In this document: in pieces, positions 44,708-53,553 of the stretch
Layout of the letters: the number at the start of each line of letters is the position of its first letter
Position numbering within the stretch: the stretch's first letter is position 1
Source: Arthrobacter sp. zg-Y820
GTDB lineage: Bacteria > Actinomycetota > Actinomycetes > Actinomycetales > Micrococcaceae
Assembly: GCF_030142155.1 (NCBI RefSeq)
Contig: NZ_CP126247.1
Coordinates: forward strand, 3,100,001 to 3,164,000
Reading direction: 5' to 3'
Length of the DNA stretch: 64,000 nucleotides
Position numbers and translations under genes: made by a program
The notes under the pieces: generated by a model
Told to the model about the DNA's origin: nothing
What the model saw: only the letters and a program-made list of their open reading frames with translations
The model's database searches: none

Positions 44708-45459
44708 TGCCCGGAGGCCGCTTCCCGCAGCAGCGCAGCGGTCCGCGCCGGTTCGGTGAACATGCAGACATGCGGCTGTCCGGGCAGCTCCACGGCAACG
44801 GCCCCGGGCCGTGCGGCGGCCAGCTCCTGCAGCCAGCGGGCGGGCACAATCGGATCGCGGCCCCCGCGGATCAGCGTCACCGGCACTTCCACCCCGCCGA
44901 TGCGCTGCTCGAGCCGATGCCTCACCATCTTGGGCATGGTCCGCAGATACCAGCGAGGACCGGCACGCAGATAGTCGGTGAGCAGCATCCAGTTGACGGC
45001 CGGCGGTTCGCGCAGGCAGTCCTGCGCCAGCCGCAGCCCCTGCAGCACTGCGTTGCGCTCGCCGCGGTTGATGGTGGGACTGAGCAGCACCACCGAGGTG
45101 ACCAGGTCCGGTGCCAGCAGCGCCATTTCCGTCACCACCTGGCAGCCCATGGAATGGCCCACCCATTGGGCGGAGCCGATGCCGGTGGCCCGCAGGGCGT
45201 CGCAGTTGACGGCGGCAAAGCCGGCCATGTCCAGGCTGTGGGACGGCTTCGGCGCGGAACCGAACCCCGGCATTTCCAGCGTGTGCACGGTGCAGGTCTG
45301 TGCGAGAAGGTCCACCAGGCGGGAGAAATAGCGGCCGGACGCCCCAATGCCGTGCACGAGCACCACGTTCCGGGCGCCGGCGCCGTAGGTGCGGATATCG
45401 ACGTCGTACCCCCGAATCCGCACGCGCTGATGGTGTGCCTGCGCTTTGATGCTGGCCAA
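44704..45459 (-). CDS. Alpha/beta-fold hydrolase
   Basis: 251 residues. NVVLVHGIGASGRYFSRLVD holds the oxyanion hole, AQWVGHSMGCQVVTEMA the nucleophile Ser, LIRGGRDPIVPARWL the Asp and LPGQPHVCMFTEPA the His. It belongs to the broad epoxide-hydrolase/lactonase-like group; substrate not deducible. It starts with TTG at 45459 after a GGGGGAGA site and is coupled to the lipase-like gene downstream. It diverges from fur; the operator between them could influence both. Confidence 0.88.
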   Translation of the reverse strand: MASIKAQAHHQRVRIRGYDVDIRTYGAGARNVVLVHGIGASGRYFSRLVDLLAQTCTVHTLEMPGFGSAPKPSHSLDMAGFAAVNCDALRATGIGSAQWVGHSMGCQVVTEMALLAPDLVTSVVLLSPTINRGERNAVLQGLRLAQDCLREPPAVNWMLLTDYLRAGPRWYLRTMPKMVRHRLEQRIGGVEVPVTLIRGGRDPIVPARWLQELAAARPGAVAVELPGQPHVCMFTEPARTAALLREAASGQ

Positions 45460-45513
45460 AGGATCTCCCCCGTCGTGGTTTGCGTCTGCATCCAGTGTGC
45501 CACCACGGAGCTT

Positions 45514-45532
45514 ATTATGAATTATTCATAAT
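45514..45532. promoter_or_regulatory. Perfect 9-1-9 palindrome, likely Fur/PerR-type operator
   Basis: ATTATGAAT-T-ATTCATAAT is a perfect inverted repeat in otherwise GC-rich sequence, 18 bp before the fur start. Its AT-rich form and position match autoregulated peroxide sensors of the FurA/CatR/PerR class. Confidence 0.88.
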
Positions 45533-45550
45533 TAGTGGTTAGCTGGGGTC

Positions 45551-46000
45551 ATGACATCGACAGCAGCCCCCACCGAGACCACCGAAACGTGGACCGGAGC
45601 GCTGCGTGCCCACGGCCGTCGGGTCACCAAGCAGCGGCTGGCGGTCCTCAACGCCGTCGAACGCCTGCCGCATTCGGTGGCCGACGACGTCGCTGCCGCA
45701 GTGCGCGGCGAACTTCCCGACATCAGCCTGCAGTCGGTCTACGTGGTCCTGGCGGACCTGACCGACATCGGCCTGCTGCGGAAGATCGAACCGCCGCACT
45801 CCCCGGCCCGGTACGAGACCCGCGTGGACGACAACCATCACCACGCGATCTGCACCGAATGCGGGCGGATCGAGGATGTGGACTGCGCAGTGGGGCACGC
45901 ACCGTGCCTGACGCCGGACAACACCCACGGCATGACCATCCAGATTGCGGATGTGCTCTACCGGGGAATCTGCGCCGACTGCGCCGCCAAAGCTTCCTGA
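45551..46000 (+). CDS. furA: Fur-family regulator (FurA/CatR/PerR type)
   Basis: 149 residues. The winged helix is [16 protein letters not shown] through [20 protein letters not shown]; the metal-sensing part has [20 protein letters not shown] and the second pair GICADCAAK, forming a structural zinc site of two CxxC motifs. As it sits 35 bp before catalase with a palindrome in front, it most likely represses itself and katA and is inactivated by peroxide. The short distance from operator to ATG suggests a short leader. Confidence 0.93.
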   Translation: MTSTAAPTETTETWTGALRAHGRRVTKQRLAVLNAVERLPHSVADDVAAAVRGELPDISLQSVYVVLADLTDIGLLRKIEPPHSPARYETRVDDNHHHAICTECGRIEDVDCAVGHAPCLTPDNTHGMTIQIADVLYRGICADCAAKAS

Positions 46001-46035
46001 CTCACCTGCTTCACCCCCTTATGGAAAGAGAGAGT

Positions 46036-47526
46036 ATGTCGAATTTCACCACCACCCAGACCGGTACTCCGGTTGCCAGCGACGACCAGTCGCTGAGCGC
46101 AGGCGCCAACGGCGCCATCGCCCTTCACGACCGTTACCTGGTCGAGAAGCTGGCCCAGTTCAACCGCGAGCGCATCCCGGAGCGCATCGTGCACGCCAAG
46201 GGTGGCGGCGCATTCGGTGAATTCGTTGTTACCGAAGATGTCTCCAAGTACACGCGTGCCGCTGTCTTCCAGCCGGGCGCCGTGACGGAAACCGTCCAGC
46301 GCTTCTCCTCGGTTGCCGGCGAGCAGGGCTCCCCCGACACCTGGCGCGACGTCCGCGGCTTCGCGATGCGTTTCTACACGTCCGAAGGCAACTACGACAT
46401 CGTCGGAAACAACACCCCGGTGTTCTTCATCCGCGACGGCATCAAGTTCCCGGACTTCATCCACTCGCAGAAGCGCCTCCCGGGTTCCGGCCTGCGCGAC
46501 GCCGACATGCAGTGGGACTTCTGGACCAACTCCCCCGAGTCCGCACACCAGGTCACGTACCTGATGGGTGACCGCGGCATCCCGACGTCGTGGCGCGAAA
46601 TGCCCGGCTTCGGCTCGCACACCTACCAGTGGATCAACGCCGCCGGTGAGCGCTTCTGGGTGAAGTACCACTTCACGTCCAACCAGGGCAACCATGAAAT
46701 CGACGGTGCCGAGGCAGAGAAGATTGCCGGCGCCGACGCCGACTACTACCGCCGCGACCTGTACGAGGCCATCGAAGCCGGCAACTTCCCGTCCTGGGAC
46801 CTGCACGTGCAGGTCATGCCGTACGAAGATGCCAAGACGTACCGGTTCAACCCGTTCGACCTGACCAAGGTCTGGCCGCACGCTGACTACCCGCTGATCA
46901 AGGTGGGTACCCACACCCTGAACCGCAACCCGGAGAACTTCTTCGCGCAGATCGAACAGGTTGCCCTGTCCCCCGCGAACCTGGTCCCCGGCATCGACGC
47001 CAGCCCGGACAAGATGCTGATGGCCCGCATCTTCTCCTACCCGGATGCCCAGCGTTACCGCATCGGCGCCAACTACAACCAGCTGCCGGTCAACGCGCCG
47101 AAGGCTCCGCTCAACAACTACTCGCAGGACGGCGCCATGCGCTTCTCCTACAACACCCCGGAAACCCCGGTCTACGCACCGAACACGCTGGGCGGCCCCG
47201 TGGCCGACGCAGCGCTGGCCGGCGCCGGCAGCTGGGAGAGCGACGGCGCATTGGTACGCGCCGCTGCGACCCTGCACTCCGAGGACAGCGACTTCGGCCA
47301 GGCCGGTACCCTGTACCGCGAGGTGTTCGACGACGCCGCCAAGGAGCGTTTCCTGGAAACGATCACCGGTGCCGTCTCCGGCGTGCAGCGCCCGCACATC
47401 CGCGAAGCCGCGATCCAGTACTGGACCAACGTTGACGCGACCCTGGGCGAGAAGCTGCGCCTGAACCTGGCGACCGGCGACACCACGCCGATCGAAAAGG
47501 CTGAGTTCGTGGGCGTTGCCGAGTAA
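46036..47526 (+). CDS. katA: Heme catalase
   Basis: 496 residues, the small-subunit (clade 3) length. The active-site His is in [15 protein letters not shown], the Asn in [15 protein letters not shown], and the heme-ligand Tyr in [15 protein letters not shown]. It breaks down hydrogen peroxide. ATG 46036 follows GAAAGAGAGAG; an ATG five codons earlier is in frame but less well placed, and the much longer frame from 45535 overlaps fur and is spurious. It is co-transcribed with the Fur-type gene and ends at a terminator. Confidence 0.96.
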   Translation: MSNFTTTQTGTPVASDDQSLSAGANGAIALHDRYLVEKLAQFNRERIPERIVHAKGGGAFGEFVVTEDVSKYTRAAVFQPGAVTETVQRFSSVAGEQGSPDTWRDVRGFAMRFYTSEGNYDIVGNNTPVFFIRDGIKFPDFIHSQKRLPGSGLRDADMQWDFWTNSPESAHQVTYLMGDRGIPTSWREMPGFGSHTYQWINAAGERFWVKYHFTSNQGNHEIDGAEAEKIAGADADYYRRDLYEAIEAGNFPSWDLHVQVMPYEDAKTYRFNPFDLTKVWPHADYPLIKVGTHTLNRNPENFFAQIEQVALSPANLVPGIDASPDKMLMARIFSYPDAQRYRIGANYNQLPVNAPKAPLNNYSQDGAMRFSYNTPETPVYAPNTLGGPVADAALAGAGSWESDGALVRAAATLHSEDSDFGQAGTLYREVFDDAAKERFLETITGAVSGVQRPHIREAAIQYWTNVDATLGEKLRLNLATGDTTPIEKAEFVGVAE

Positions 47527-47583
47527 CTTCGGTTAGTTCCACACCTCGGGCTTTGCGCCCGAACATCTTTGCCCCTGAACAGT

Positions 47584-47619
47584 AAGAGCGACCGGTCCCT
47601 TCGGGGGCCGGCCGCTCTT
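47584..47619 (+). terminator. Terminator after katA
   Basis: A 16-bp stem with two mismatches (47584-47599 with 47604-47619) around TTCG is followed by GTCTTTCCC. Confidence 0.85.
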
Positions 47620-47627
47620 GTCTTTCC

Positions 47628-47687
47628 CGCGAGATGGCAGAAAGTGCACGTCCCAGCGCTCAGAGACGCACTTTCTGCCATCTCGCG
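47628..47687. repeat. 60-bp palindromic element (REP-like)
   Basis: A perfect 20-bp stem (47628-47647 and 47668-47687; CGCGAGATGGCAGAAAGTGC) encloses a 20-base loop that is itself partly palindromic around AGCGCT. It is too long and lacks a U-run to be a simple terminator. Placed between convergent katA and crtEb. Confidence 0.88.
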
Positions 47688-47711
47688 CTACCGGGGAGGG
47701 GCCAGATCCCG

Positions 47712-48599
47712 CTACCGGGAGGGCCAGTACCAGATGATCAGCATTGTCACGAGGAAACCGGTGAGGAAGTTCAGCTTCAGGAACCGCTTCCACCCGGCGT
47801 TGGCCTGCTCCGAGTCCGCGTCGGAAATCCCCCGGAACGGCAGCAGGTTCAGGATGTAGGGCACCGCCAGCAAACCGCCGAGCGCGGCCGGCCACGGGAT
47901 GAGCAGCATCAGCAGCCCGCCGGCGAGGTAGGCGGCGGCGGCGATCCGGACCACGGCCCTGGCTCCGAGCACCGTGGCAATGGAACTGATGCCGCCCTCG
48001 CGGTCCGGCACCACGTCCTGAACGGCCCCGAAGGCCTGGCTGGCCATGCCCCAGAGGAAGAACGCGCCCAGCACCGCCCACAGCCCCGGCGTAAAGACCG
48101 CGCCGGCAAGCACCAGCCCGTAGACCGCCGGTGAGACGAAGTGCGTGCTGGAGGTGACCGAGTCCAGGAACGGCCGTTCCTTGAACCGCAGCCCCGGCGC
48201 GCTGTAGGCAATGACGGCAAACACGCTGATGGCAAGCACCAGCCAGGACAGCGGATTGCCCAGCAGGATAAGCGCGATCAGGAACGGCACATTGGTGACG
48301 ACGGCGGCCCACAGCGTGATCCGGTGGACGCCGCGGTCCAGGACGGCGCCCTCCACCCCGCCCTTGCGCGGATTGTGCAGATCCGATTCGTAGTCGAAGA
48401 CATCGTTAATGCCGTACATCGCCAGGTTGTAGGGAATCAGGAAGTACAGCGTGCCCAGCACCCAGGTCAGGTCGATGCCGCCGGTGGTGATCAGGTAGGC
48501 GGCGGCAAAGGGATAGGCGGTGTTCACCCAGGACAATGGCCGGGACGAGACCAGCAGCATCCTCAGCGTTGATCCCGGGGTCCGGGTTGAGGTGCTCAC
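47712..48599 (-). CDS. crtEb: Lycopene elongase, UbiA family
   Basis: 295 residues, about eight to nine membrane helices. The prenyltransferase motifs are MYGINDVFDYESDLHNP (first Asp-rich, NDxxDxxxD) and AVQDVVPDREGGISSIATV (second). It adds C5 units to lycopene, giving the C50 backbone. The ATG overlaps the crtYf stop by 4 bases. It is the last gene of the carotenoid operon; downstream lies the palindrome shared with katA. Confidence 0.93.
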   Translation of the reverse strand: MSTSTRTPGSTLRMLLVSSRPLSWVNTAYPFAAAYLITTGGIDLTWVLGTLYFLIPYNLAMYGINDVFDYESDLHNPRKGGVEGAVLDRGVHRITLWAAVVTNVPFLIALILLGNPLSWLVLAISVFAVIAYSAPGLRFKERPFLDSVTSSTHFVSPAVYGLVLAGAVFTPGLWAVLGAFFLWGMASQAFGAVQDVVPDREGGISSIATVLGARAVVRIAAAAYLAGGLLMLLIPWPAALGGLLAVPYILNLLPFRGISDADSEQANAGWKRFLKLNFLTGFLVTMLIIWYWPSR

Positions 48600-48976
48600 T
48601 GCTTCTCCTCGGTGTCGGTGTCAACTGCAACGGCAGGCGGGGTCGTGCTGCCCGGCTTTGTTCCCAGCAGCAGCCACAGCGCCGGCAGCAGCAGCACAGC
48701 CGCCAGCGCGTAGGCGAAGTCTTCCAGCGGAGCGCTGCCGATGAACGCGCCGGAAATCCGGTCCGGGTTGTAGCCGAACAGGCCGGCAGCGATCATCACG
48801 TTGTCGAACACCGCGGTGAGGACCAGCAGCACCGCGGCGGTGATCGCCAGTGCGGCCAGCACGCCTTTCCGGCCGGGAACCCCGGGGCGGGCAGCAGCAG
48901 TCCGGCGCAGGACGGCGAAAACCAGCACGGCGGCGGCCGGAACCAGGAACACGGCGTTGAGCGCCCAGTACGTCAT
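48596..48976 (-). CDS. crtYf: Carotenoid cyclase subunit CrtYf
   Basis: 126 residues with three membrane helices. It has the heterodimeric cyclase pattern FDNVMIAAGLFGYNPDRISG followed by IGSAPLEDFAYALAAVLLLP. With CrtYe it cyclises the C50 chain ends. Whether the rings are epsilon (decaprenoxanthin) or gamma (sarcinaxanthin) cannot be decided by eye. Overlaps crtYe and crtEb by 4 bases each. Confidence 0.92.
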   Translation of the reverse strand: MTYWALNAVFLVPAAAVLVFAVLRRTAAARPGVPGRKGVLAALAITAAVLLVLTAVFDNVMIAAGLFGYNPDRISGAFIGSAPLEDFAYALAAVLLLPALWLLLGTKPGSTTPPAVAVDTDTEEKQ

Positions 48977-49323
48977 CGCTGTGCTTCCTGGTGCTGGGTG
49001 CGGCGGAGGGCGGCCCGGCGGAGGACCAGCGAGACCAGGCCGAACAGCACCATGGTCAGGTAGCAGAGGAAGGCCAGGAAGAAGACCTCTTCAACGGGCA
49101 GGTGCGGAGCCAGGACAACACCGAGCATGATCGGCGTTTCACCGCGGTAAAAGATGTCCATGCCAATGCCGCCCAGGTCCCAGAGCAGGAAAAACGCCAG
49201 GCCGATGACCGTCACCAGAGCCGCGCGCCGGGCGTCGGCGAAGAAGAACAGCTTGAACCGGTGGTCCAGCAGCCCCATGCAGGCGATCGAGGCCAGCAGC
49301 AGGAGCAGATAGACGGCACCCAT
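48973..49323 (-). CDS. crtYe: Carotenoid cyclase subunit CrtYe
   Basis: 116 residues from ATG 49323. Three helices and the motif DLGGIGMDIFYRGETPIMLG followed by LPVEEVFFLAFLCYLTMV, the partner pattern to CrtYf. The ATG overlaps the crtI stop by one base (TGATG); the longer frame to 49659 is antisense-like and rejected. Both subunits are needed for a working cyclase. Confidence 0.92.
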   Translation of the reverse strand: MGAVYLLLLLASIACMGLLDHRFKLFFFADARRAALVTVIGLAFFLLWDLGGIGMDIFYRGETPIMLGVVLAPHLPVEEVFFLAFLCYLTMVLFGLVSLVLRRAALRRTQHQEAQR

Positions 49324-50954
49324 CAGGACCGGCTCCGCTGGTTCGGCCCGGGCTCCGGCGTTGCGGCAGGCACCGGCAGCTCTTCGGTGCTGGTGTCCCC
49401 GCGGAGCCGTTTGAGCACAAGTTCGGCGCTGATCAGGCACATCGGCAGGCCGATGCCCGGCAGCGTGGAGCCGCCGGCGTAGAGCAGTCCGTCCACCTTG
49501 CGGCTGGCATTGGAGCCGCGGAAAAAGGCGCTCTGCTTGAGCACATGCGCGGGGCCCAGGAGCGTGCCGCGCCAGGAATTCAGGTCCTGCACAAAATCCT
49601 GCGGCCCCACGGTTCGCCGGACGGTGATGCGGTCGGCCAGATCCGGAATGTCCGCCCACTGGGAAATCTGGGCGATCACGGCATCGGCCATCCGATCAAT
49701 CCGCTCGTCCCCGCCGCCGTCCAGCCCGCCGGAGCCCAGGGCTGGGTCCGAAGGCACCGGCACCAAGACAAACAGGTTCTCGTGCCCCTCGGGCGCAGCG
49801 GCCGGATCCGTGGCACTGGGTCGGCAGACATAGAGCGACGCCGGATCGGGAACCGATTTGTCCCTGCCGAAGATCTTGCCGAAATTTTCTTTCCAGTCCG
49901 AGGTGAAGAGCAGCGTGTGGTGGGCCAGGGACGGCAGTTCGCCGCGCACGCCCAGATGCAGCAGCAGGCCGCCCGGGCCCGGAATGCGGCGGCGCCAGTA
50001 GCGTTCCGGATAGGTCTGCAGTCGCTGCGGCAACAGCATGGTCTCGGTGTGGTGCAGGTCCGCCGCGGAGACCACCAGATCGGCTTCCAGAGTGAGCGCC
50101 TGCCCGGAACCGTCGGTGTAGTCGACGCCGGTGGCGCGGGGCTTGCGCCGGGAAGCGGACTCCGAGGTGCGGATCCGGGTCACTGCGGCGCCGGTGTGGA
50201 TCGTGACGCCCTCGGCCCGGGCCAGCGAGTCGATGACGTCGATAAGGCGGGTGAAGCCGCCCATCGGATACAGCACGCCGTCGGCCAGGTCCAGCCGGCT
50301 CATCAGGTGGTACATGCTCGGCGTGGTGTAGGGCGAGGAGCCCAGGAACACCGCCGGATAGCCCAGAATCTGCCGGATCCGGGGGTCGGTGAATTTCCGG
50401 GCCACAAAGGAACTCAGCGGCTGGAGCAGCAGCTGGGCCAGCCGCGGTCCGCGCCGCAGCACGTCCGCGCGCAGCAGGGGCAGGAAGGAGGCGAAGGTGG
50501 AGTAGAGGAAGCGCTTTTTGGCCATGTCATAGACCTCGATGGCGGAGTCCAGGTACTTTTCCAGCCGGGCGCCGGCCCCGGGCTCGAGCGACTCGAACAA
50601 CTTCACGTTCTCGTCCCGGGTGGCGGCAATGTCCACCGGTTCGGCGGAGCCTTCAAACAGCACCCGGTAGCCCGGATCCAGCCGGACCAGGTCCAGCTGC
50701 TCCGCCGCTGAGGTGCCCAGCAGCCGGAAGAAATGGTCAAAGACCTCGGGCATCAGGTACCAGGACGGTCCGGTGTCAAAGCTGAAGCCGGCGCTCTGCC
50801 AGGTTCCGGCCCGCCCGCCGACCACCGGCTGCTTTTCCAGCACCGTGACCGCAAGGCCCTCCCGGGCCAGCAGGGCGGCGGTCGCCAGCCCGGTGATGCC
50901 GCCGCCAATGACGACGGCGGTGCGGGGCGGTGCGGATTCGGTCCTGCGGGTCAT
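49323..50954 (-). CDS. crtI: Phytoene desaturase
   Basis: 543 residues. The FAD motif VVIGGGITGLATAALLAREG is near the N-terminus, with VLEKQPVVGGRAGTW following and the C-terminal signature YAGGSTLPGIGLPMCLIS. It introduces four double bases of desaturation to make lycopene. Start at 50954 overlaps the crtB stop by 4 bases. Confidence 0.95.
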   Translation of the reverse strand: MTRRTESAPPRTAVVIGGGITGLATAALLAREGLAVTVLEKQPVVGGRAGTWQSAGFSFDTGPSWYLMPEVFDHFFRLLGTSAAEQLDLVRLDPGYRVLFEGSAEPVDIAATRDENVKLFESLEPGAGARLEKYLDSAIEVYDMAKKRFLYSTFASFLPLLRADVLRRGPRLAQLLLQPLSSFVARKFTDPRIRQILGYPAVFLGSSPYTTPSMYHLMSRLDLADGVLYPMGGFTRLIDVIDSLARAEGVTIHTGAAVTRIRTSESASRRKPRATGVDYTDGSGQALTLEADLVVSAADLHHTETMLLPQRLQTYPERYWRRRIPGPGGLLLHLGVRGELPSLAHHTLLFTSDWKENFGKIFGRDKSVPDPASLYVCRPSATDPAAAPEGHENLFVLVPVPSDPALGSGGLDGGGDERIDRMADAVIAQISQWADIPDLADRITVRRTVGPQDFVQDLNSWRGTLLGPAHVLKQSAFFRGSNASRKVDGLLYAGGSTLPGIGLPMCLISAELVLKRLRGDTSTEELPVPAATPEPGPNQRSRS

Positions 50955-51862
50955 GACAGCCTTCCGGCGGTTCGCCCGCGCGGCGCCGAGCGGCGGAGGC
51001 GGTGGGTGACAAGGGTTTCTGCCGCGATGCGCAGCTTGACCGGATTGGGCACCCGGATGCGGGTGCTGCGCAGCTGCTCCGCCGGAGTCGCCCGCAGGCG
51101 GCGGGACAGCTCGGTGAACAGTTCCTGGGCCAGGGCGACGGCGGGCCGGGCCGCGGGAGGAAGCTCGGCGATGGAGGCACCGGACACCAGCAGGTCGGCG
51201 TCGATGTCATCGAGCAACCGGTGCTTGTCCGGCTCCGAAAACGAGGTCACGCTCACGCCGGGGAAGTAGCTGCGGCCCAGGGCATCGAAGTCGTCGGCGA
51301 GGTCCCGGAGGAAGTTGACCTTTTGGAACGCCGCCCCCAGCCGCTGGGCGCCTTCCTTCAGTTGCTTCAGCCGGTCGTCGCTGACGGAGGTGCCCTCGAG
51401 GAAGCACAGCAGGCACATCAGGCCTATCACCTCGGCGGACCCGTACACGTAGTCGTCGAAGGACTCCGGGGTGTGCTCGGTGCGCAGCAGGTCCGCGCGC
51501 ATGGACCGGAAGAACGGAGTGGTCAGTTCCTCGGTGATGCCGGTGGCGCGGGCGGTCAGGGCGAAAGCATGGACCACCAGGTTGACGCTGTAGCCGGTGC
51601 GCAGGGCCTGCCGGGTGTCGGCCTCCAGGTCGTCCAGCATCCGGCCGACCTCGGCCGGCGGAAGATCCGCGGCGGCAGCCACGCCGTCGACGATTTCGTC
51701 GGCCAGCCGCACCAGCGCGTAGATGCCCTCGATCTGCCGCCGGGTCCGGGTCCGCAGCAGCCGTGAGGCGAGTCCGAAGGACGTCGAGTAGGAGCGGATC
51801 ATCACCGACGCGGTTTCCACCGCCACCCTGTTGTAGAGCTCCAGGCCGGTTTCGCGGACCAT
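50951..51862 (-). CDS. crtB: Phytoene synthase
   Basis: 303 residues from ATG 51862. The Asp-rich substrate motifs are YALVRLADEIVDGVA (first) and VNFLRDLADDFDALGRSYFP (second). It joins two GGPP to phytoene. The ATG begins 2 bp after the crtE stop; a 49-codon extension upstream lies inside crtE and is rejected. Confidence 0.94.
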   Translation of the reverse strand: MVRETGLELYNRVAVETASVMIRSYSTSFGLASRLLRTRTRRQIEGIYALVRLADEIVDGVAAAADLPPAEVGRMLDDLEADTRQALRTGYSVNLVVHAFALTARATGITEELTTPFFRSMRADLLRTEHTPESFDDYVYGSAEVIGLMCLLCFLEGTSVSDDRLKQLKEGAQRLGAAFQKVNFLRDLADDFDALGRSYFPGVSVTSFSEPDKHRLLDDIDADLLVSGASIAELPPAARPAVALAQELFTELSRRLRATPAEQLRSTRIRVPNPVKLRIAAETLVTHRLRRSAPRGRTAGRLS

Positions 51863-51864
51863 CC

Positions 51865-52932
51865 CTAGCGTCCCCGGTTCACGGCGCCGGCAACGATGCG
51901 TTCCAGCACCAGGCGCAGCGGGGCGGGGATGGCCGGGGAGTCCAGATGGGTCCGGGCCCGGGCGGCAAACTCCTCCGCCAGGGACTGGGCGTAATCGCGG
52001 GCACCGCACCGGGTCAGGACCGCCCGGGCCCGGTCCGCGTCTTCGGGCGTGAGATCGGGGTTGCCGATCAGGTGCGAGAGCTCGCCCCAGCAGGGCCCCT
52101 GCGACGCGTGCGAGATGAGCACCGTCCGCTTGCCCTCGCGGAGATCGCTGAGGTTCGATTTGCCGGTGGCGCTCTCCTTGCCGAAGACGCCCAGCAGGTC
52201 GTCCACCAGCTGGTAGGCGATTCCCGTGTCCCGGCCGAAGTCGCCCAGGATGGCGACGACGTCGTCGTCCGCTCCGGCAAGCACCGCACCGGCCTGCAGG
52301 GGCGCCTCGAAGGAGTAGACGGCGGTTTTCAGCCGTTCCATGTCCAAGATCTCGCGCACCGGCGGAGCACCCGGAGAGAAGGAGAAGTCGACGTCGATCA
52401 GTTCCCCGGCCGCTGACGCGAACACCGCCTCGTCGAGGATTTCGGCCAGGCGCAGCCGGGTCCGCGGATCCGTGTCCACGGTGTCCAGCATCCGAAAGGC
52501 GCCGGTCAGGGCCAGGTCGCCGGCGATGATACCGGTCGACATGCCGCGGTGCCGGGCTGCCTCCCGCGTCTGTCCCGCCGTCTCCGCCAGGGACCGGTAG
52601 ACCCCGGACACGTTGTCATGGCCGCGGCGGACAAAGTCCAGGTCGATGACGTCGTCGTGGATGATCAGCGCGGTGTGCAGCAATTCAAAAGCCGCGCCCA
52701 CCCGTGCCGCGGCGCCGATGTCGGTGCCTCCCAGGTGGCGGTACGCCGTCATGAGAATGCCGGGGCGGACCCGTTTGCCGCCTGCCGTCGACTGCTCCAG
52801 CGTCTCCCAGAGGCTAAGGTAACTGGGACTGACTTTGGCGGCGCGAAGCTTCGCCCGCTCAAAAAATCCCTTCAGGACGCCCTCCACCTGCTCGTGTCCG
52901 GTTGCTGGGTCGAGCAGGGGGTTGGTCTCCAT
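51865..52932 (-). CDS. crtE: Geranylgeranyl diphosphate synthase
   Basis: 355 residues. First Asp-rich motif LLHTALIIHDDVIDLDFVRR, second GIAYQLVDDLLGVFGKE, and GGKRVRPGILMTAYRHLGG. It supplies the C20 precursor. ATG 52932 is taken; ATG 52956 would add eight residues and leave 11 bp to idi, and neither has a clear Shine-Dalgarno, so the mRNA may be leaderless. It is the first gene of the crt operon, divergent from idi with only 35 bp between. Confidence 0.92.
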   Translation of the reverse strand: METNPLLDPATGHEQVEGVLKGFFERAKLRAAKVSPSYLSLWETLEQSTAGGKRVRPGILMTAYRHLGGTDIGAAARVGAAFELLHTALIIHDDVIDLDFVRRGHDNVSGVYRSLAETAGQTREAARHRGMSTGIIAGDLALTGAFRMLDTVDTDPRTRLRLAEILDEAVFASAAGELIDVDFSFSPGAPPVREILDMERLKTAVYSFEAPLQAGAVLAGADDDVVAILGDFGRDTGIAYQLVDDLLGVFGKESATGKSNLSDLREGKRTVLISHASQGPCWGELSHLIGNPDLTPEDADRARAVLTRCGARDYAQSLAEEFAARARTHLDSPAIPAPLRLVLERIVAGAVNRGR

Positions 52933-52967
52933 AGGTAAAGTAAACACGGAGAACATACGGAGGAGAA

Positions 52968-53501
52968 ATGGTAAAGCACGCGGAACTGGTCGTTCTCGTG
53001 GATCCGGACGGCACGCCCGTCGGTACGCACGAAAAAGCTACGGTGCACACCACCGACACCCCTCTGCACCTGGCGTTCTCCACCCATGTCTTCAACCCTG
53101 CCGGTCAGCTGCTCGTCACCCGCCGGGCCCTGAGCAAGCTGACCTGGCCCGGCGTGTGGACCAATTCCTTCTGCGGGCACCCCGGCCCGGGCGAATCAAC
53201 CGACGACGCCGTCCTGCGGCGCGCCGAGCGCGAACTGGGCCTGGCCCTGCAGCCCGAACAGCTGACGCTGAAGCTGCCCGATTTCAGGTACCGCGCGGTG
53301 GATGCCTCGGGCATCGTCGAGCACGAGATTTGCCCCGTCTACACAGCGGTCACCGAGGCGGACCCGGTTCCGGCACCGGACGAAGTCATGGACTGGAAGT
53401 GGGCCGATCCGGTGGCCCTGGCCGAATCCGTGCGTCTGGCGCCCTGGGCGTTCAGCCCGTGGCTGGTGCTGCAGCTGCCCCTGCTCTACCCGGAGGCGTA
53501 G
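52968..53501 (+). CDS. idi: Isopentenyl-diphosphate delta-isomerase, type I
   Basis: 177 residues. The catalytic Cys is in VWTNSFCGHPGPGES and the catalytic Glu in GIVEHEICPVYTAV; HLAFSTHVFNPAG and RRAERELGL complete the Nudix-like fold. It interconverts IPP and DMAPP, setting the supply for crtE next door. GGAGGAG sits 6 bases before the ATG. The stop lies inside the first of three 23-bp tandem repeats. Confidence 0.95.
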   Translation: MVKHAELVVLVDPDGTPVGTHEKATVHTTDTPLHLAFSTHVFNPAGQLLVTRRALSKLTWPGVWTNSFCGHPGPGESTDDAVLRRAERELGLALQPEQLTLKLPDFRYRAVDASGIVEHEICPVYTAVTEADPVPAPDEVMDWKWADPVALAESVRLAPWAFSPWLVLQLPLLYPEA

Positions 53502-53553
53502 CGGCGCTTTACCCGGCGGCGTAGCGGCGCTTTACCCGGAGGCGTAGCGGCGC
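53495..53553. repeat. 23-bp tandem duplication at convergent gene ends
   Basis: 53495-53517 and 53518-53540 differ at one base, and a partial third copy (13 bp) starts at 53541. The idi stop falls in copy 1 and the glycosyltransferase stop in copy 2. Confidence 0.9.

Noticed and set aside
45535..46035. N-terminal extension of catalase through the fur gene
   Set aside because: Different frame from fur, no catalase similarity before MSNFTTTQ, and fur has its own clear product.
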